Shown here: positions 16,164-24,151 of the stretch, one piece after another | Position numbering within the stretch: position 1 is the first letter of the stretch | Layout: every line of letters begins with the position of its first letter | DNA from: a bacterium | GTDB lineage: Bacteria; 4484-113; JAFGCY01 | Length of the DNA stretch: 64,000 nt | Direction: 5' to 3' | NCBI GenBank assembly: GCA_020440605.1 | Contig: JAGRNT010000020.1 | Coordinates: 1 to 64,000 of the forward strand | Notes under the pieces: model-generated | The model's input: the letters and a program-made list of their open reading frames with translations, nothing else | Told to the model about the DNA's origin: nothing | Database searches by the model: none | Made by a program: the position numbers and the translations under genes

Positions 16164-18464
16164 ATGGGAAGCAAGGAAAAGACCCCGTCCCTCTCCGGGA
16201 CAATCCGGAATACATGCATCTACCTGCTGCTCGCACTGGCAACATCCTGTGGCAGTGGCAGTGCCGACTCAGCTCTGGCAATACGGAACAGCGACGCATC
16301 TGCAAATGTGAGCCTGACAGAGTTTACATTGCCTGATTTCCCTCCTCAGTTCAGTGCTGAGGAACTGGCCAGACTGGAACGACAGAGCAGCTTCAACCTC
16401 AATGACAGCATTGAAGGCAGCGAGTTTGCCTCACATGGCCCGGGCACTGTCCAGATTCAGGGTGACGACCTGCTGGTTGAGCGCAACGGCGAAGCCCTGC
16501 ACTGGGTGATCTACGGACTGCCTGGCCTGGGGCCGACGAGCAACCTGACATCGATGAGTCTGGCGCTCAACCAGCTGACGGCCGATACCAAACTGTACCT
16601 GGGCGTCTCCGACTATGAGGCCGGACGCTGGAACTTCAGCACGATCCAGATTGACGACAGTGAAATGGTCGTTGACATCCTGGATCGCTTTGACCCAGTC
16701 GGCGCGGCCAGTCCGGATGGCATGGCCCTGATCGCGCTGCTGACTGACAACGCGGACTTCGGCGTGGACTTCATCAGCTATTCCGGACAGACTGATCTGC
16801 TTGTCCCGCAGATCACTTCCGTCACGAACGGAACACATGAGGATCGCATCGTTGTCAACTGGTCAGGCGTGGCCCATGCGGCAGAGATTGAGATCTTCTA
16901 CAAGCTCGAGGAGGAACCGGAGGATGCCTGGGCACTGCTGTTCACGGCTAACACCGGTGGAAACGGCCTGCTCAACCACACGGAGAACCAGCCGCCAGCC
17001 AAGGGCAGTCTATACGGAAAGCCTTACCTTTACAGGGCAAGAGCCAAGCTCGGCGAGGAACGCAGCGAGTTCTCCGCAGTGATGAGCGGCGAACGGCGTA
17101 CGCCGCATCCGATCTCGCTTGGAGCAAGTTACCAGGTTTACAGTGACCAGATCAGATTCTACTTCTTCACTGACATTGCCTACGAGGACTTCTCGATCTT
17201 CCGGGATGACGTGAAGATTGCGGACTTCAGTGCTCCGGGGATCTTCGGCAAGGCATTCGTTGACAATGCGCCCGGCCCCGGCGAGCACCTCTATCATGTC
17301 GTGGTGGAGGGACCCAACGGTCCGAGTTTCCCGAGTGAGAAGATCGCCGGCTGCACCTCCGAGTGGGAACCCGCCACCCTGATTTCACGCGATGACCCCG
17401 AGGCTTATCATGCTGACATTGCCGACATCCATGGCGTGGCCTGCGTCAGCTACAGCGACGGAACAAATGGTGAACTGCTGTTCCACCGGGTAAGTGGTCC
17501 GGATGCCGGTTCGCATGTCGTCTGCGAGGCGGATGTGGACGTCCGCACGGATCTTGCCGTCATTGAAGGACGGCCGATGCTGGCTTTCCACAATGCGGAT
17601 GACGCTGCGCTGGAAGGCCGTGGCACATATCTGGCGCTGGCCACCACCCCTGTTCCCACCGGCACTCTGGACTGGGATGTACAGCTGATCGCCGGAGGCA
17701 GCAGCACGGCCTTGCGGCTGCGCCTGATTGAACTGAGTGACAGGCTGGGCCTGTTCTTCAGTAGTGACTCCGGTACCGGGGAGCAGCTCTTCTATGCACA
17801 GAGCACGGACAAGTCACCCGGGCCTGCGGACTGGACCGCCAGCCAGGTGACCAACGAGCCCTATGATCCGCTGTTTGATGGACTTGCCTATCGTGACAGG
17901 CCGGTGGTCGTGGCCCAGCGCAGCGCTGCCGGACCCATGATCCACTTCAGCACTGAGCTGCAGCCCGATGAGCTGGCGGACTGGAACAGCGACAATACAT
18001 CACTGGTGCTGAGCTACTCGGACCTGGTGGTCTATGAGGATTCCGACGACGTGCGGATCCAGGCCATCCTGCCGCAGGACGGTGCCGAGGATTCGAGAAT
18101 GTACTCAAGCTACGTCAGTTTCAGCAGCGACTTTGAAACCAATGGCTCCGGACTGAGCAATCTGTATTTCGGTGATGACCTCACGGCAACGGGGCTGAGC
18201 ATGGTGGTACACAACAATCGGCGCTACTTTGCCTGGAATGCCGCGCTCAACGGTGCGCCGTACTTCTTCGGCAACTCCGAACGTATAGGTTCTGATGACC
18301 AGAGATACACGCAGAAAGGCGATGTGCCGGCGGTGGGCGGAGCGCTGAGCGTCAGTGAACTGGCGACGCTGTGCGTCGTGGGAGACGAGCTGATGCTGCT
18401 TTACAGGGACAGCAACCTGACGACGAACAGGCTCAACCTGTCAGTGCTGCCGCCCTGCGAGTAG
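16164..18464 (+). CDS. Secreted lipoprotein, FN3-like and beta-propeller-like repeats; paralog of the one at 33084
   Basis: Predicted exported lipoprotein of 766 residues, function unknown. A short hydrophobic segment, YLLLALATSCG, ends at a candidate lipidated Cys29 (the -3 residue is Ala, so the lipobox is weak). Residues about 90-210 form a module also seen in the lipoprotein at 33084: W-[VM]-x-Y-x-x-x-GL followed by TKLYLGVSDYEAGRWNF. Residues 215-310 (ITSVTNGTHEDRIVVNWSGV to KPYLYRARAKLGEERSEFS) look like a fibronectin type III domain; a second all-beta domain follows. From about residue 410 irregular repeats such as HGVACVSYSDGTNGELLFH and DRLGLFFSSDSGTGEQLFY resemble beta-propeller blades. 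Leaderless promoter (TACCAT, six bases before the ATG). Probably surface or periplasmic; ligand unknown. Confidence 0.75.
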   Translation: MGSKEKTPSLSGTIRNTCIYLLLALATSCGSGSADSALAIRNSDASANVSLTEFTLPDFPPQFSAEELARLERQSSFNLNDSIEGSEFASHGPGTVQIQGDDLLVERNGEALHWVIYGLPGLGPTSNLTSMSLALNQLTADTKLYLGVSDYEAGRWNFSTIQIDDSEMVVDILDRFDPVGAASPDGMALIALLTDNADFGVDFISYSGQTDLLVPQITSVTNGTHEDRIVVNWSGVAHAAEIEIFYKLEEEPEDAWALLFTANTGGNGLLNHTENQPPAKGSLYGKPYLYRARAKLGEERSEFSAVMSGERRTPHPISLGASYQVYSDQIRFYFFTDIAYEDFSIFRDDVKIADFSAPGIFGKAFVDNAPGPGEHLYHVVVEGPNGPSFPSEKIAGCTSEWEPATLISRDDPEAYHADIADIHGVACVSYSDGTNGELLFHRVSGPDAGSHVVCEADVDVRTDLAVIEGRPMLAFHNADDAALEGRGTYLALATTPVPTGTLDWDVQLIAGGSSTALRLRLIELSDRLGLFFSSDSGTGEQLFYAQSTDKSPGPADWTASQVTNEPYDPLFDGLAYRDRPVVVAQRSAAGPMIHFSTELQPDELADWNSDNTSLVLSYSDLVVYEDSDDVRIQAILPQDGAEDSRMYSSYVSFSSDFETNGSGLSNLYFGDDLTATGLSMVVHNNRRYFAWNAALNGAPYFFGNSERIGSDDQRYTQKGDVPAVGGALSVSELATLCVVGDELMLLYRDSNLTTNRLNLSVLPPCE

Positions 18465-18473
18465 ACCCCTGAA

Positions 18474-19775
18474 TCAGAGCTTGGCAACCTTGCCGGCGGT
18501 GCGCTCGAGATGGCCGGTCATGTTCTTGGTGTCGAAGACCAGCTGGGCATTGTCAACCACCCACTGGTAGTCGATCCCTCCGTGTCCGGTGGCGATGAAC
18601 ACCAGGTCCGCGCTCTGAACCAGCTCCTCGCTGAGCGCACTGCTCTCGAGGGTGTGCTCCTCGACGCGGCAGCGCGGGACATGCGCATCGTGGTACACAA
18701 CGTCCGCGCCCTTCTCGAACAGCAGCTTGGCGACGTCCAGCGCGGGTGACTCGCGCACGTCGTCAATGTTCTCCTTGTAGGCCATGCCCATGATCAGCAC
18801 GCGGCAGCCCTTGAGCGCCTTGCCGTGCTCATTGAGCTGCTCCATCACGCGGGTCACGACGTAGTACGGCATGCCGGAGTTGATGCTGTCGGCGAGGTCG
18901 ATGAACTGGGCCTTGAAGTCGAGGCTCGTGAGCTTCCACTTGAGGTAGAGCGGGTCGATCGGGATGCAGTGGCCGCCGAGACCGGGGCCGGGATAGAAGG
19001 GCATGAAGCCGAAGGGCTTGGTCTTGGAGGCTTCAATCACCTCCCAGACATCCACGTCCAGCTTCTCGCAGATCATCGCCATCTCGTTGATGAAGCCGAT
19101 GTTGATCGCGCGGAAGGAATTCTCCAGCAGCTTCACGAGCTCGGCGGCCCGGGTGCTGCTGACGGGATGCACATGCTCAAGGGCGTGGTCATAGACCTCG
19201 GTGGCGATGCGCGTGCATTCCGCGGTCACGCCGCCGATGATCTTCGGGGTGTTCTTGACGGTGTAGCGCTCATTGCCGGGATCGACGCGCTCGGGGCTGA
19301 AGGCCAGGTGGAAGTCCACGCCGCACTTCATGCCGGTCTCCTCCAGCAGCGGCAGGGCCAGCTCGTCGGTGGTTCCCGGGTAGGTGGTGCTCTCCAGCAC
19401 GATCACCTGGCCCGGCTGCAGGTAGCGGATGATCTCCGCCAGCGCGGCCTCGATGTAGGTGACATCGGGGTCCTTGGACTTGGAGAGCGGAGTCGGCACG
19501 CAGATGCTGATCACCGAGCAGTCCTTCAGGCGGCTGAAGTCGGCGGTGCCTTCGATCAGGCCCTTGTCCACCAGCGGCTTGAGGTTCTCGCTCTTGACGT
19601 CGCCGATATAGGACTCGCCGCGGTTGATGGACTCCACCTTGGCGAGGTCGATATCAAATCCGATCACGTGCATCCCCGCTTCGGCGAAGGCCTCCGCGAG
19701 CGGCAGGCCGACATAGCCCTGGCCGATGATGCCGAACTTCTTGCTGCCGTCAGTTAACTGCTTTACGTAGTCCAT
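18474..19775 (-). CDS. Nucleotide-sugar 6-dehydrogenase (WbpA-like UDP-GlcNAc 6-dehydrogenase)
   Basis: NAD-dependent four-electron oxidation of C6 of a UDP-sugar to a uronic acid. The N-terminal Rossmann fold has FGIIGQGYVGLPLAEAFAEAG; the linker has ISICVPTPL and ESTTYPGTTDE; the active site has FSPERVDPGN, AELVKLLENSFRAINI and GGHCIPIDPLYLKWK with the catalytic Cys. The context KTKPFGFMPFYPGPGLGGHC is characteristic of UDP-GlcNAc (WbpA-type) rather than UDP-glucose dehydrogenases. The ATG at 19775 (MDYVKQL) gives 433 residues; the open frame reaches 19844 but the extra residues do not fit. AGG lies upstream, and a minus-strand TATAAT at 19821-19826 gives a leader of about 40 bases. It would supply the first step of a di-N-acyl uronic acid pathway. 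Confidence 0.9.
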   Translation of the reverse strand: MDYVKQLTDGSKKFGIIGQGYVGLPLAEAFAEAGMHVIGFDIDLAKVESINRGESYIGDVKSENLKPLVDKGLIEGTADFSRLKDCSVISICVPTPLSKSKDPDVTYIEAALAEIIRYLQPGQVIVLESTTYPGTTDELALPLLEETGMKCGVDFHLAFSPERVDPGNERYTVKNTPKIIGGVTAECTRIATEVYDHALEHVHPVSSTRAAELVKLLENSFRAINIGFINEMAMICEKLDVDVWEVIEASKTKPFGFMPFYPGPGLGGHCIPIDPLYLKWKLTSLDFKAQFIDLADSINSGMPYYVVTRVMEQLNEHGKALKGCRVLIMGMAYKENIDDVRESPALDVAKLLFEKGADVVYHDAHVPRCRVEEHTLESSALSEELVQSADLVFIATGHGGIDYQWVVDNAQLVFDTKNMTGHLERTAGKVAKL

Positions 19776-19820
19776 TGAATTACCTGTGGAAACGGCACGG
19801 GGCCGGATTGGGAAACGGAG

Positions 19821-19826
19821 ATTATA
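19821..19826 (-). promoter_or_regulatory. -10 element of the dehydrogenase gene
   Basis: TATAAT on the minus strand, about 45 bases upstream of the ATG at 19775. It is divergent from the formyltransferase promoter. Confidence 0.5.
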
Positions 19827-19899
19827 TCGCGAAATCCGGCACAATACATTTACCGGGGGCTTTTCAGGCGGCCCGGCTGTTCCATAGATTATCTTTCGG

Positions 19900-19908
19900 T
19901 GCTAGAAT
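19900..19908 (+). promoter_or_regulatory. Extended -10 element of the formyltransferase operon
   Basis: TGCTAGAAT. The hexamer lies within a small inverted repeat, GCTAG-AATC-CTAGC (19901-19914), which could be an operator. The leader would be about 79 bases to the TTG at 19994. Confidence 0.45.
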
Positions 19909-19993
19909 CCTAGCCCGCCAGCCCAGCCCATGGTTTCACGGCCGTGCAGCCGGACCGGCAAGCAGATATCAGTCAAGGATTCAGGAATCCGCA

Positions 19994-20701
19994 TTGAGCG
20001 CCAAAGTCAAATCAGCACTGTTTGCCTACAACTTCCCGCACCGGAAGACCCAGGACTTCATCTTCAAGATGCATGTCGAGGGCCTGACTCCTGACCTGAT
20101 CATCGCCGCCGACCCCGTCAAGCTGAACATCCCACCCGCCAGTGTGCGCACCAAGGTCCGCCACCGGGGCGAGATGCATCCCCGCGCCATCGCGGAGAAG
20201 CTCGGCATCGCCTATGTGGTGCTGCCGCACAACAGCAAACGCGTGGTCAGGGCTGTGCAGGAGCACGGCATCGAGCTGGCGGTGATCGCCGGGGCGCGCA
20301 TCCTGAAGAAGCATGTGATTGATGCCTTCAGATACGGTGTGATCAACTACCACCCCGGACTGATCCCCCAGACGCGCGGCCTGGACGCGATGATGTGGAG
20401 CGTCCACAACGACATTCCGCAGGCCGTGACGGCCCATCTGATCGACCCACGTGTGGACGCCGGGCGGATCATGTTCGTGGAGCAGATGCCGATCTGGAAG
20501 GACGACACCCCCTTCGACTTCCAGGAGCGCCTGTATGAGATGCAGATCGACATGATCCCGCGCAGCGTGGAAATGGCGATCGCCGGCGAGGGCTACGATG
20601 TGGGGGAGGACACGACGCACAATACAAAGATGGATGCCGGGACCGAGGCCGAGACTCTGCGGCGCTTCCCGGCGTACGTGGAGCGGCACGCCAGCCGCTG
20701 A
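19994..20701 (+). CDS. Sugar N-formyltransferase-like protein (formyl-THF dependent)
   Basis: Formyltransferase of the GART/Fmt fold, predicted to move formyl from N10-formyl-THF to an amine, most likely an amino sugar given its neighbours. From the TTG start it is 235 residues. The catalytic triad is visible: Asn118 and His120 in INYHPGLIPQTRG and Asp155 in VTAHLIDPRVDAGRI. It lacks the C-terminal domain of methionyl-tRNA formyltransferase and the typical length and N terminus of PurN. TTG at 19994 is chosen because CAGGA lies seven bases upstream and the residues before it look non-coding, although the frame stays open back to 19775. The Gfo/Idh gene follows 11 bases later. Alternative: a stand-alone formyltransferase for another amine. 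Confidence 0.78.
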   Translation: MSAKVKSALFAYNFPHRKTQDFIFKMHVEGLTPDLIIAADPVKLNIPPASVRTKVRHRGEMHPRAIAEKLGIAYVVLPHNSKRVVRAVQEHGIELAVIAGARILKKHVIDAFRYGVINYHPGLIPQTRGLDAMMWSVHNDIPQAVTAHLIDPRVDAGRIMFVEQMPIWKDDTPFDFQERLYEMQIDMIPRSVEMAIAGEGYDVGEDTTHNTKMDAGTEAETLRRFPAYVERHASR

Positions 20702-20712
20702 CGGAGCGAATC

Positions 20713-21732
20713 ATGAGCGAGCAACTGAAGATCGGCCTGATAGGCGCCGGCAACTGGGGCGCAAACTACGTGCGCAACCTGGCATCACTGGGTGTACTGA
20801 GTGCCGTCTGTGACCTGGATGAGGGCCGGCTGGAACGGATCAAGGGCGATTACCCGGCGGTGCGAACCACGAGCTCCGTGGATGAGCTGGCCGGGATGGG
20901 ACTCGATGGCTGCGTGATTGCCACGCATACCCAGGTGCACCATGAAGCCGGGCTGAAGATGCTTGAGGCCGGGGTGCACTGCCACATCGAGAAGCCGCTC
21001 TGCGAAAGCAGCGCACAGGCTCTGGAACTGTGCGAAGCCGCAGAGAGCCGCAATCTCGTGCTGATGGTGGGGCATATCCTGCTTTACCACCCCGCAGTGG
21101 AGTTTATCCGCGGGATGATCGAAAGCGGCGAGCTGGGACAGGTCTACTACATCTCCGCGACCCGCTGCAACCTAGGTGTGATCCGCCGCCATGAGAACGT
21201 GATGTGGAGCATGGCCCCGCATGACATCTCGATCGTGCAGTACCTGCTGAACGATGATCCCGTGAGTGTCAGCGCCACCGGCCAGTCCTTCGTGCAGCGC
21301 GACCTCGGGATCGAGGATGTGACCCACCTGACCCTGAAGTTCGCTGACCACAGCATGGCGAGCATCACCTCAAGCTGGCTGGACCCGGAGAAGGTACGCC
21401 TGATCAAGGTGGTGGGCAGCGAGAAGATGGTGGTGTTTGATGACATGGACCCGCGCTACAAGCTGCAGGTGCATGAGAAGGGCGTGGACTGGACGAAGCA
21501 CCTCGAACCGGGCAATGCCAGTTTCCTGAGCATCCGTTCCGGCGACGTGCACATGCCCTTCGTGAAGCCCACCGAGCCGCTCAAGGCGGAATGCCAGGAA
21601 TTCATCGACTGCATCAGGACGGGACGCACGCCACGCTCCAGCGGACGCCAGGGCTATGCCAACGTCAAGCTGATCGAACTGGGCTGTGAGAGCCTTCGCA
21701 ACAACGGCGCACCGCTCAACACGGGACTGTAG
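20713..21732 (+). CDS. Gfo/Idh/MocA oxidoreductase (WbpB/WlbA type)
   Basis: NAD-binding oxidoreductase of 339 residues. Residues 6-20 (IGLIGAGNWGANYVRN) are the G-x-G-x-x-G nucleotide fold, and HIEKPLCESSAQALEL has the conserved EKP lysine. The second domain carries MVGHILLYHPAVEFI and NVMWSMAPHDISIVQYLL with the catalytic HD pair. GHxLLYHPAV and MW-[SD]-x-APHDIS are typical of WlbA/WbpB enzymes that oxidise C3 of UDP-N-acetyl-glucosaminuronic acid before transamination. That fits the dehydrogenase next door and the DegT enzyme at 12997. GGAG lies six bases before the ATG; it is co-transcribed with the formyltransferase. Confidence 0.88.
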   Translation: MSEQLKIGLIGAGNWGANYVRNLASLGVLSAVCDLDEGRLERIKGDYPAVRTTSSVDELAGMGLDGCVIATHTQVHHEAGLKMLEAGVHCHIEKPLCESSAQALELCEAAESRNLVLMVGHILLYHPAVEFIRGMIESGELGQVYYISATRCNLGVIRRHENVMWSMAPHDISIVQYLLNDDPVSVSATGQSFVQRDLGIEDVTHLTLKFADHSMASITSSWLDPEKVRLIKVVGSEKMVVFDDMDPRYKLQVHEKGVDWTKHLEPGNASFLSIRSGDVHMPFVKPTEPLKAECQEFIDCIRTGRTPRSSGRQGYANVKLIELGCESLRNNGAPLNTGL

Positions 21733-21745
21733 GGGCGAAAGGCGC

Positions 21746-21751
21746 TAAAAT
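21746..21751 (+). promoter_or_regulatory. -10-like element before the SLBB export gene
   Basis: TAAAAT, 27 bases before the ATG at 21779, with GGAGG adjoining the start. The gap after the oxidoreductase stop is short, so this may be an additional promoter. Confidence 0.4.
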
Positions 21752-21778
21752 ACAGCTTCCCTCCGGCTGAGGCGGAGG

Positions 21779-23215
21779 ATGAGGAAGGCAATGAACGGGA
21801 TCCGCGGACTGCTGCTTCTGCTGTTGGTGCTGCCGGCGCTGGCCGGGCTGTGCTTTGCGGAGGATGCCGAGGACAGCCCCCCCTTCGATCTGCCCCAGCC
21901 TGGCCTGCCCGATGACAACCCCCTGCTCAATGTGCGCAACTACGTGCTGGATGCCGGGGATTTCATCCTCGTGAAGATGTTCGACGGTGTGAGCCAGAGT
22001 GACGAGCGCGTCCAGCTTGACAACGAAGGCAGTGTCACCCTGCCGCTGGTGGGCCGCCTGGACCTGGGCGGAATGATGATCAATGAGGCCAGTGTGGCGA
22101 TCACCAATGCCTACCAGGAGTACTACCGCGAGCCGAACATCTCCCTGCAGCTCCTGAGCCGCGGGCGCTTCGAGGTCTTCGTGTTCGGCCCCGACTTCCC
22201 GGGGCGGATCCATCAGCTTGACAACGGTTCCAGCCTGATTGACGTGGTCAGCGAGATGGCCCTCGACAAGGAGACGCTTTATCGCAGGCTGCATCTGCTG
22301 CGCGGCGGCTTCGACTTCGGGCGGATCAGCAATCCCGCCCCGGAGACCCTGTTCGCAGCGGAGGGCCAGGCGATCCTGACCCTGCCATCAAACGCCGTGG
22401 CCCGCAGGGAATCCGCGGGTCTGCCGGAATACACCAACTGGCGCCAGTGGGTGGAGCAGCGCAAGCAGGATCCGGCCACGACCGTAAGCGTGATCGATCC
22501 GCTGCTGCTGACGACTGAAGGTGAACTGTCCCGCTACAACCTCAGCCTGCATGACCGCGATGTGATCTACATCCCGAGCCCGGAACAGTACGTGACCCTC
22601 ACGGGGACCACGAATGAGGGCCAGTTCGAGCTGCTGCCCGGAGAGACGCTCGGCGACATGCTGCGCCTGGCCGGCACTCTGGATTACACGGCGGATCTCG
22701 TGAATTCCGTGATCTATCGCTTCGACGACTGGGGAAACCCGGAGCGGCTGATCGTCAACCTGCACCCGGTGCTGGAGGAGATGTCACTGATCGAGGACTT
22801 CGAGCTGCACAACAGGGACATAATCTCGATCGTACCGCGCGAGAACCGGATCTTCGTGCTCGGCGAGGTCAAGGCGGCCGGTGCCTTCGGATTCCGCGAC
22901 GACGAGAACGTGCTGGACTACCTCGCCGAGGCCGGTGGTGAGACCGAGGAGGCCCACCTGGCCTGGATCGCGATCATCCGCCAGAACCGCGACAGGCTCA
23001 ACCCCGGCATTGCGCCGGAAGTGATCCGCGTGAACTTCAAGGAGATCCACAAGGGCTTCCCGCTCTGCACGGATATCTTCCTGCAGCCGGGCGACGTGAT
23101 CTACGTGCCGCCGAAGGGCAAGAGCTTCGAATTCGGGGAGATCCTCAGCACGATGTCGACCCTGATCACCGGCTATGCCGTGGTTGACAACACGATCAGC
23201 AGCAACGGGAACTGA
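21779..23215 (+). CDS. Polysaccharide export protein with SLBB domains (Wza-like)
   Basis: Periplasmic or outer-membrane export protein that would form or line the exit channel for the polysaccharide. The 478-residue precursor starts with a signal peptide (GIRGLLLLLLVLPALAGLCFAED); no lipobox Cys is evident at the cleavage point, unlike E. coli Wza. Residues about 55-120 are the Poly_export domain: YVLDAGDFILVKMFDG, GSVTLPLVGRLDLGG and INEASVAITNAYQEYYREPNISL. SLBB domains follow, recognisable as VTLTGTTNEGQFELLPGETLGDMLRLAGTL and IFVLGEVKAAGAFGFRDDENVLDYLAEAGG, each ending with a strand such as RDIISIVP or GDVIYVPPKG. The start could be ATG 21779 or ATG 21791 (AGGAAGG upstream). Confidence 0.85.
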   Translation: MRKAMNGIRGLLLLLLVLPALAGLCFAEDAEDSPPFDLPQPGLPDDNPLLNVRNYVLDAGDFILVKMFDGVSQSDERVQLDNEGSVTLPLVGRLDLGGMMINEASVAITNAYQEYYREPNISLQLLSRGRFEVFVFGPDFPGRIHQLDNGSSLIDVVSEMALDKETLYRRLHLLRGGFDFGRISNPAPETLFAAEGQAILTLPSNAVARRESAGLPEYTNWRQWVEQRKQDPATTVSVIDPLLLTTEGELSRYNLSLHDRDVIYIPSPEQYVTLTGTTNEGQFELLPGETLGDMLRLAGTLDYTADLVNSVIYRFDDWGNPERLIVNLHPVLEEMSLIEDFELHNRDIISIVPRENRIFVLGEVKAAGAFGFRDDENVLDYLAEAGGETEEAHLAWIAIIRQNRDRLNPGIAPEVIRVNFKEIHKGFPLCTDIFLQPGDVIYVPPKGKSFEFGEILSTMSTLITGYAVVDNTISSNGN

Positions 23216-23220
23216 CAACG

Positions 23221-23246
23221 AAAAAAGGCCCGGCTTTCGCCGGGCC
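23221..23246 (-). terminator. Rho-independent terminator, minus strand
   Basis: GGCCCGG (23227-23233) and CCGGGCC (23240-23246) form a 7-bp GC stem with loop CTTTCG. The run of six A at 23221-23226 gives a U-tract only on the minus-strand transcript, so it serves the small gene at 23275-23397, not the SLBB gene. Confidence 0.8.
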
Positions 23247-23274
23247 CGGTTGGGGAGATAAGTGGATGGTTGGC

Positions 23275-23397
23275 TCAGTTGACGGTCCGCACACGCAGGC
23301 ACGGTTCCGTGATCCGGGATACAGGGGGAAGGCAGCGGGCCCGGAGCGGCAGTCCTGCCGTCCCCTTGTCTGATGCGCCCTTGCCGTTGTCTCTCAT
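23275..23397 (-). CDS. Small 40-residue protein of unknown function
   Basis: A 40-codon open frame with a complete transcription unit around it. GGGAGG lies four bases before the ATG at 23397, and the stop at 23275 is followed 28 bases later by a rho-independent terminator oriented for this strand. The peptide starts MRDNGKGASDKGTAGLPL, is rich in Arg, Gly and Pro, and has two cysteines (22 and 33) in the C-terminal half. It has no signal peptide or membrane segment. No family is recognised. It could be a regulatory or modified peptide, or the region could be a small RNA whose Shine-Dalgarno is fortuitous. Confidence 0.5.
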   Translation of the reverse strand: MRDNGKGASDKGTAGLPLRARCLPPVSRITEPCLRVRTVN

Positions 23398-23545
23398 AGT
23401 TCCTCCCTGAACTATCCTGAATGTACAGCTTATATCGGTGCCCCGCAAGCTGACTGCAGACAGCTTTGCGTTAAATCCCGGGATTGCTGACAACCGGCCC
23501 AGACTGACAGGCGGTCGGATCCGGCGCGAATGCTGCTGGCTGCGG

Positions 23546-23554
23546 TGCTAAACT
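23546..23554 (+). promoter_or_regulatory. Extended -10 element for leaderless udg
   Basis: TGCTAAACT, ending exactly six bases before the GTG at 23561. The identical nine bases with the same spacing precede the GTG gene at 36654 on the other strand. Confidence 0.6.
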
Positions 23555-23560
23555 GTTCCC

Positions 23561-24151
23561 GTGGCGGAAGGCAAGCGTGAACTGCTCGAGCGGCTGGCGG
23601 GACGGATCCGTGAATGCACGGCCTGTCCGCTGTGCGAGGGCCGTACGCAGGCCGTACCCGGCGAGGGCAGCCCCGATGCACGTGTGGTGTTCGTGGGCGA
23701 GGCCCCGGGCCGTGATGAGGATGCCCAGGGCCGGCCCTTCGTGGGCAGGAGCGGCCAGCTGCTGCGCCAGACGATCCGCGAGGCCGGCTGGCGGGAGGAC
23801 GAGGTCTTCATTGCCAACGTGCTGAAGTGCCGCCCGCCTGACAACCGCGACCCCGCCGATGAGGAGATCCAGGCCTGCCGCGCCTGGCTGATCGCACAGC
23901 TCGTGACGATTCGCCCGCGCCTTATCGTGACGCTCGGGCGTTACAGCATGGCGCTCTTGATCAAGCCCGGCCTGAGGATCACGCAGATCCGCGGCCAGCA
24001 TGTTGTGCGTGACGGTTTCGTGGTGCTGCCGACTTACCACCCGAGCGCCGTGCTGCGCGATCAGGACAAGCTCGCGGACTTCCGCAGGGACATCACCAAG
24101 GCCCGCAGGCTCAGTGAGGTCATCGATGACAACGGCCGCCTGAACGTATGA
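23561..24151 (+). CDS. udg: Uracil-DNA glycosylase, family 4 (Fe-S)
   Basis: Base-excision repair enzyme removing uracil from DNA. The 196 residues contain the family-4 four-cysteine pattern for a [4Fe-4S] cluster: Cys19-x2-Cys22, Cys90 and Cys106 (C-x15-C). Active-site motif A is FVGEAPGRDEDAQGRPFVG (GEAPG) and motif B is LPTYHPSAVLR (HPS). IANVLKCRPPDNRDP is also typical. The start is GTG 23561, six bases after a TGCTAAACT extended -10, so the transcript is predicted leaderless. Its stop overlaps the ATG of the HAD gene by four bases (ATGA), making a three-gene operon udg-HAD-HAD. Confidence 0.92.
   Translation: MAEGKRELLERLAGRIRECTACPLCEGRTQAVPGEGSPDARVVFVGEAPGRDEDAQGRPFVGRSGQLLRQTIREAGWREDEVFIANVLKCRPPDNRDPADEEIQACRAWLIAQLVTIRPRLIVTLGRYSMALLIKPGLRITQIRGQHVVRDGFVVLPTYHPSAVLRDQDKLADFRRDITKARRLSEVIDDNGRLNV

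Noticed and set aside
19775..19993. N-terminal extension of the formyltransferase to 19775
   Set aside because: It spans the divergent promoter region and reads as low-quality sequence; TTG 19994 has a Shine-Dalgarno and a family-like start.
23221..23246. Hairpin as terminator of the SLBB export gene
   Set aside because: On the plus strand the hairpin is preceded, not followed, by the A/T run; it has no U-tract for that transcript. It fits the minus strand only.
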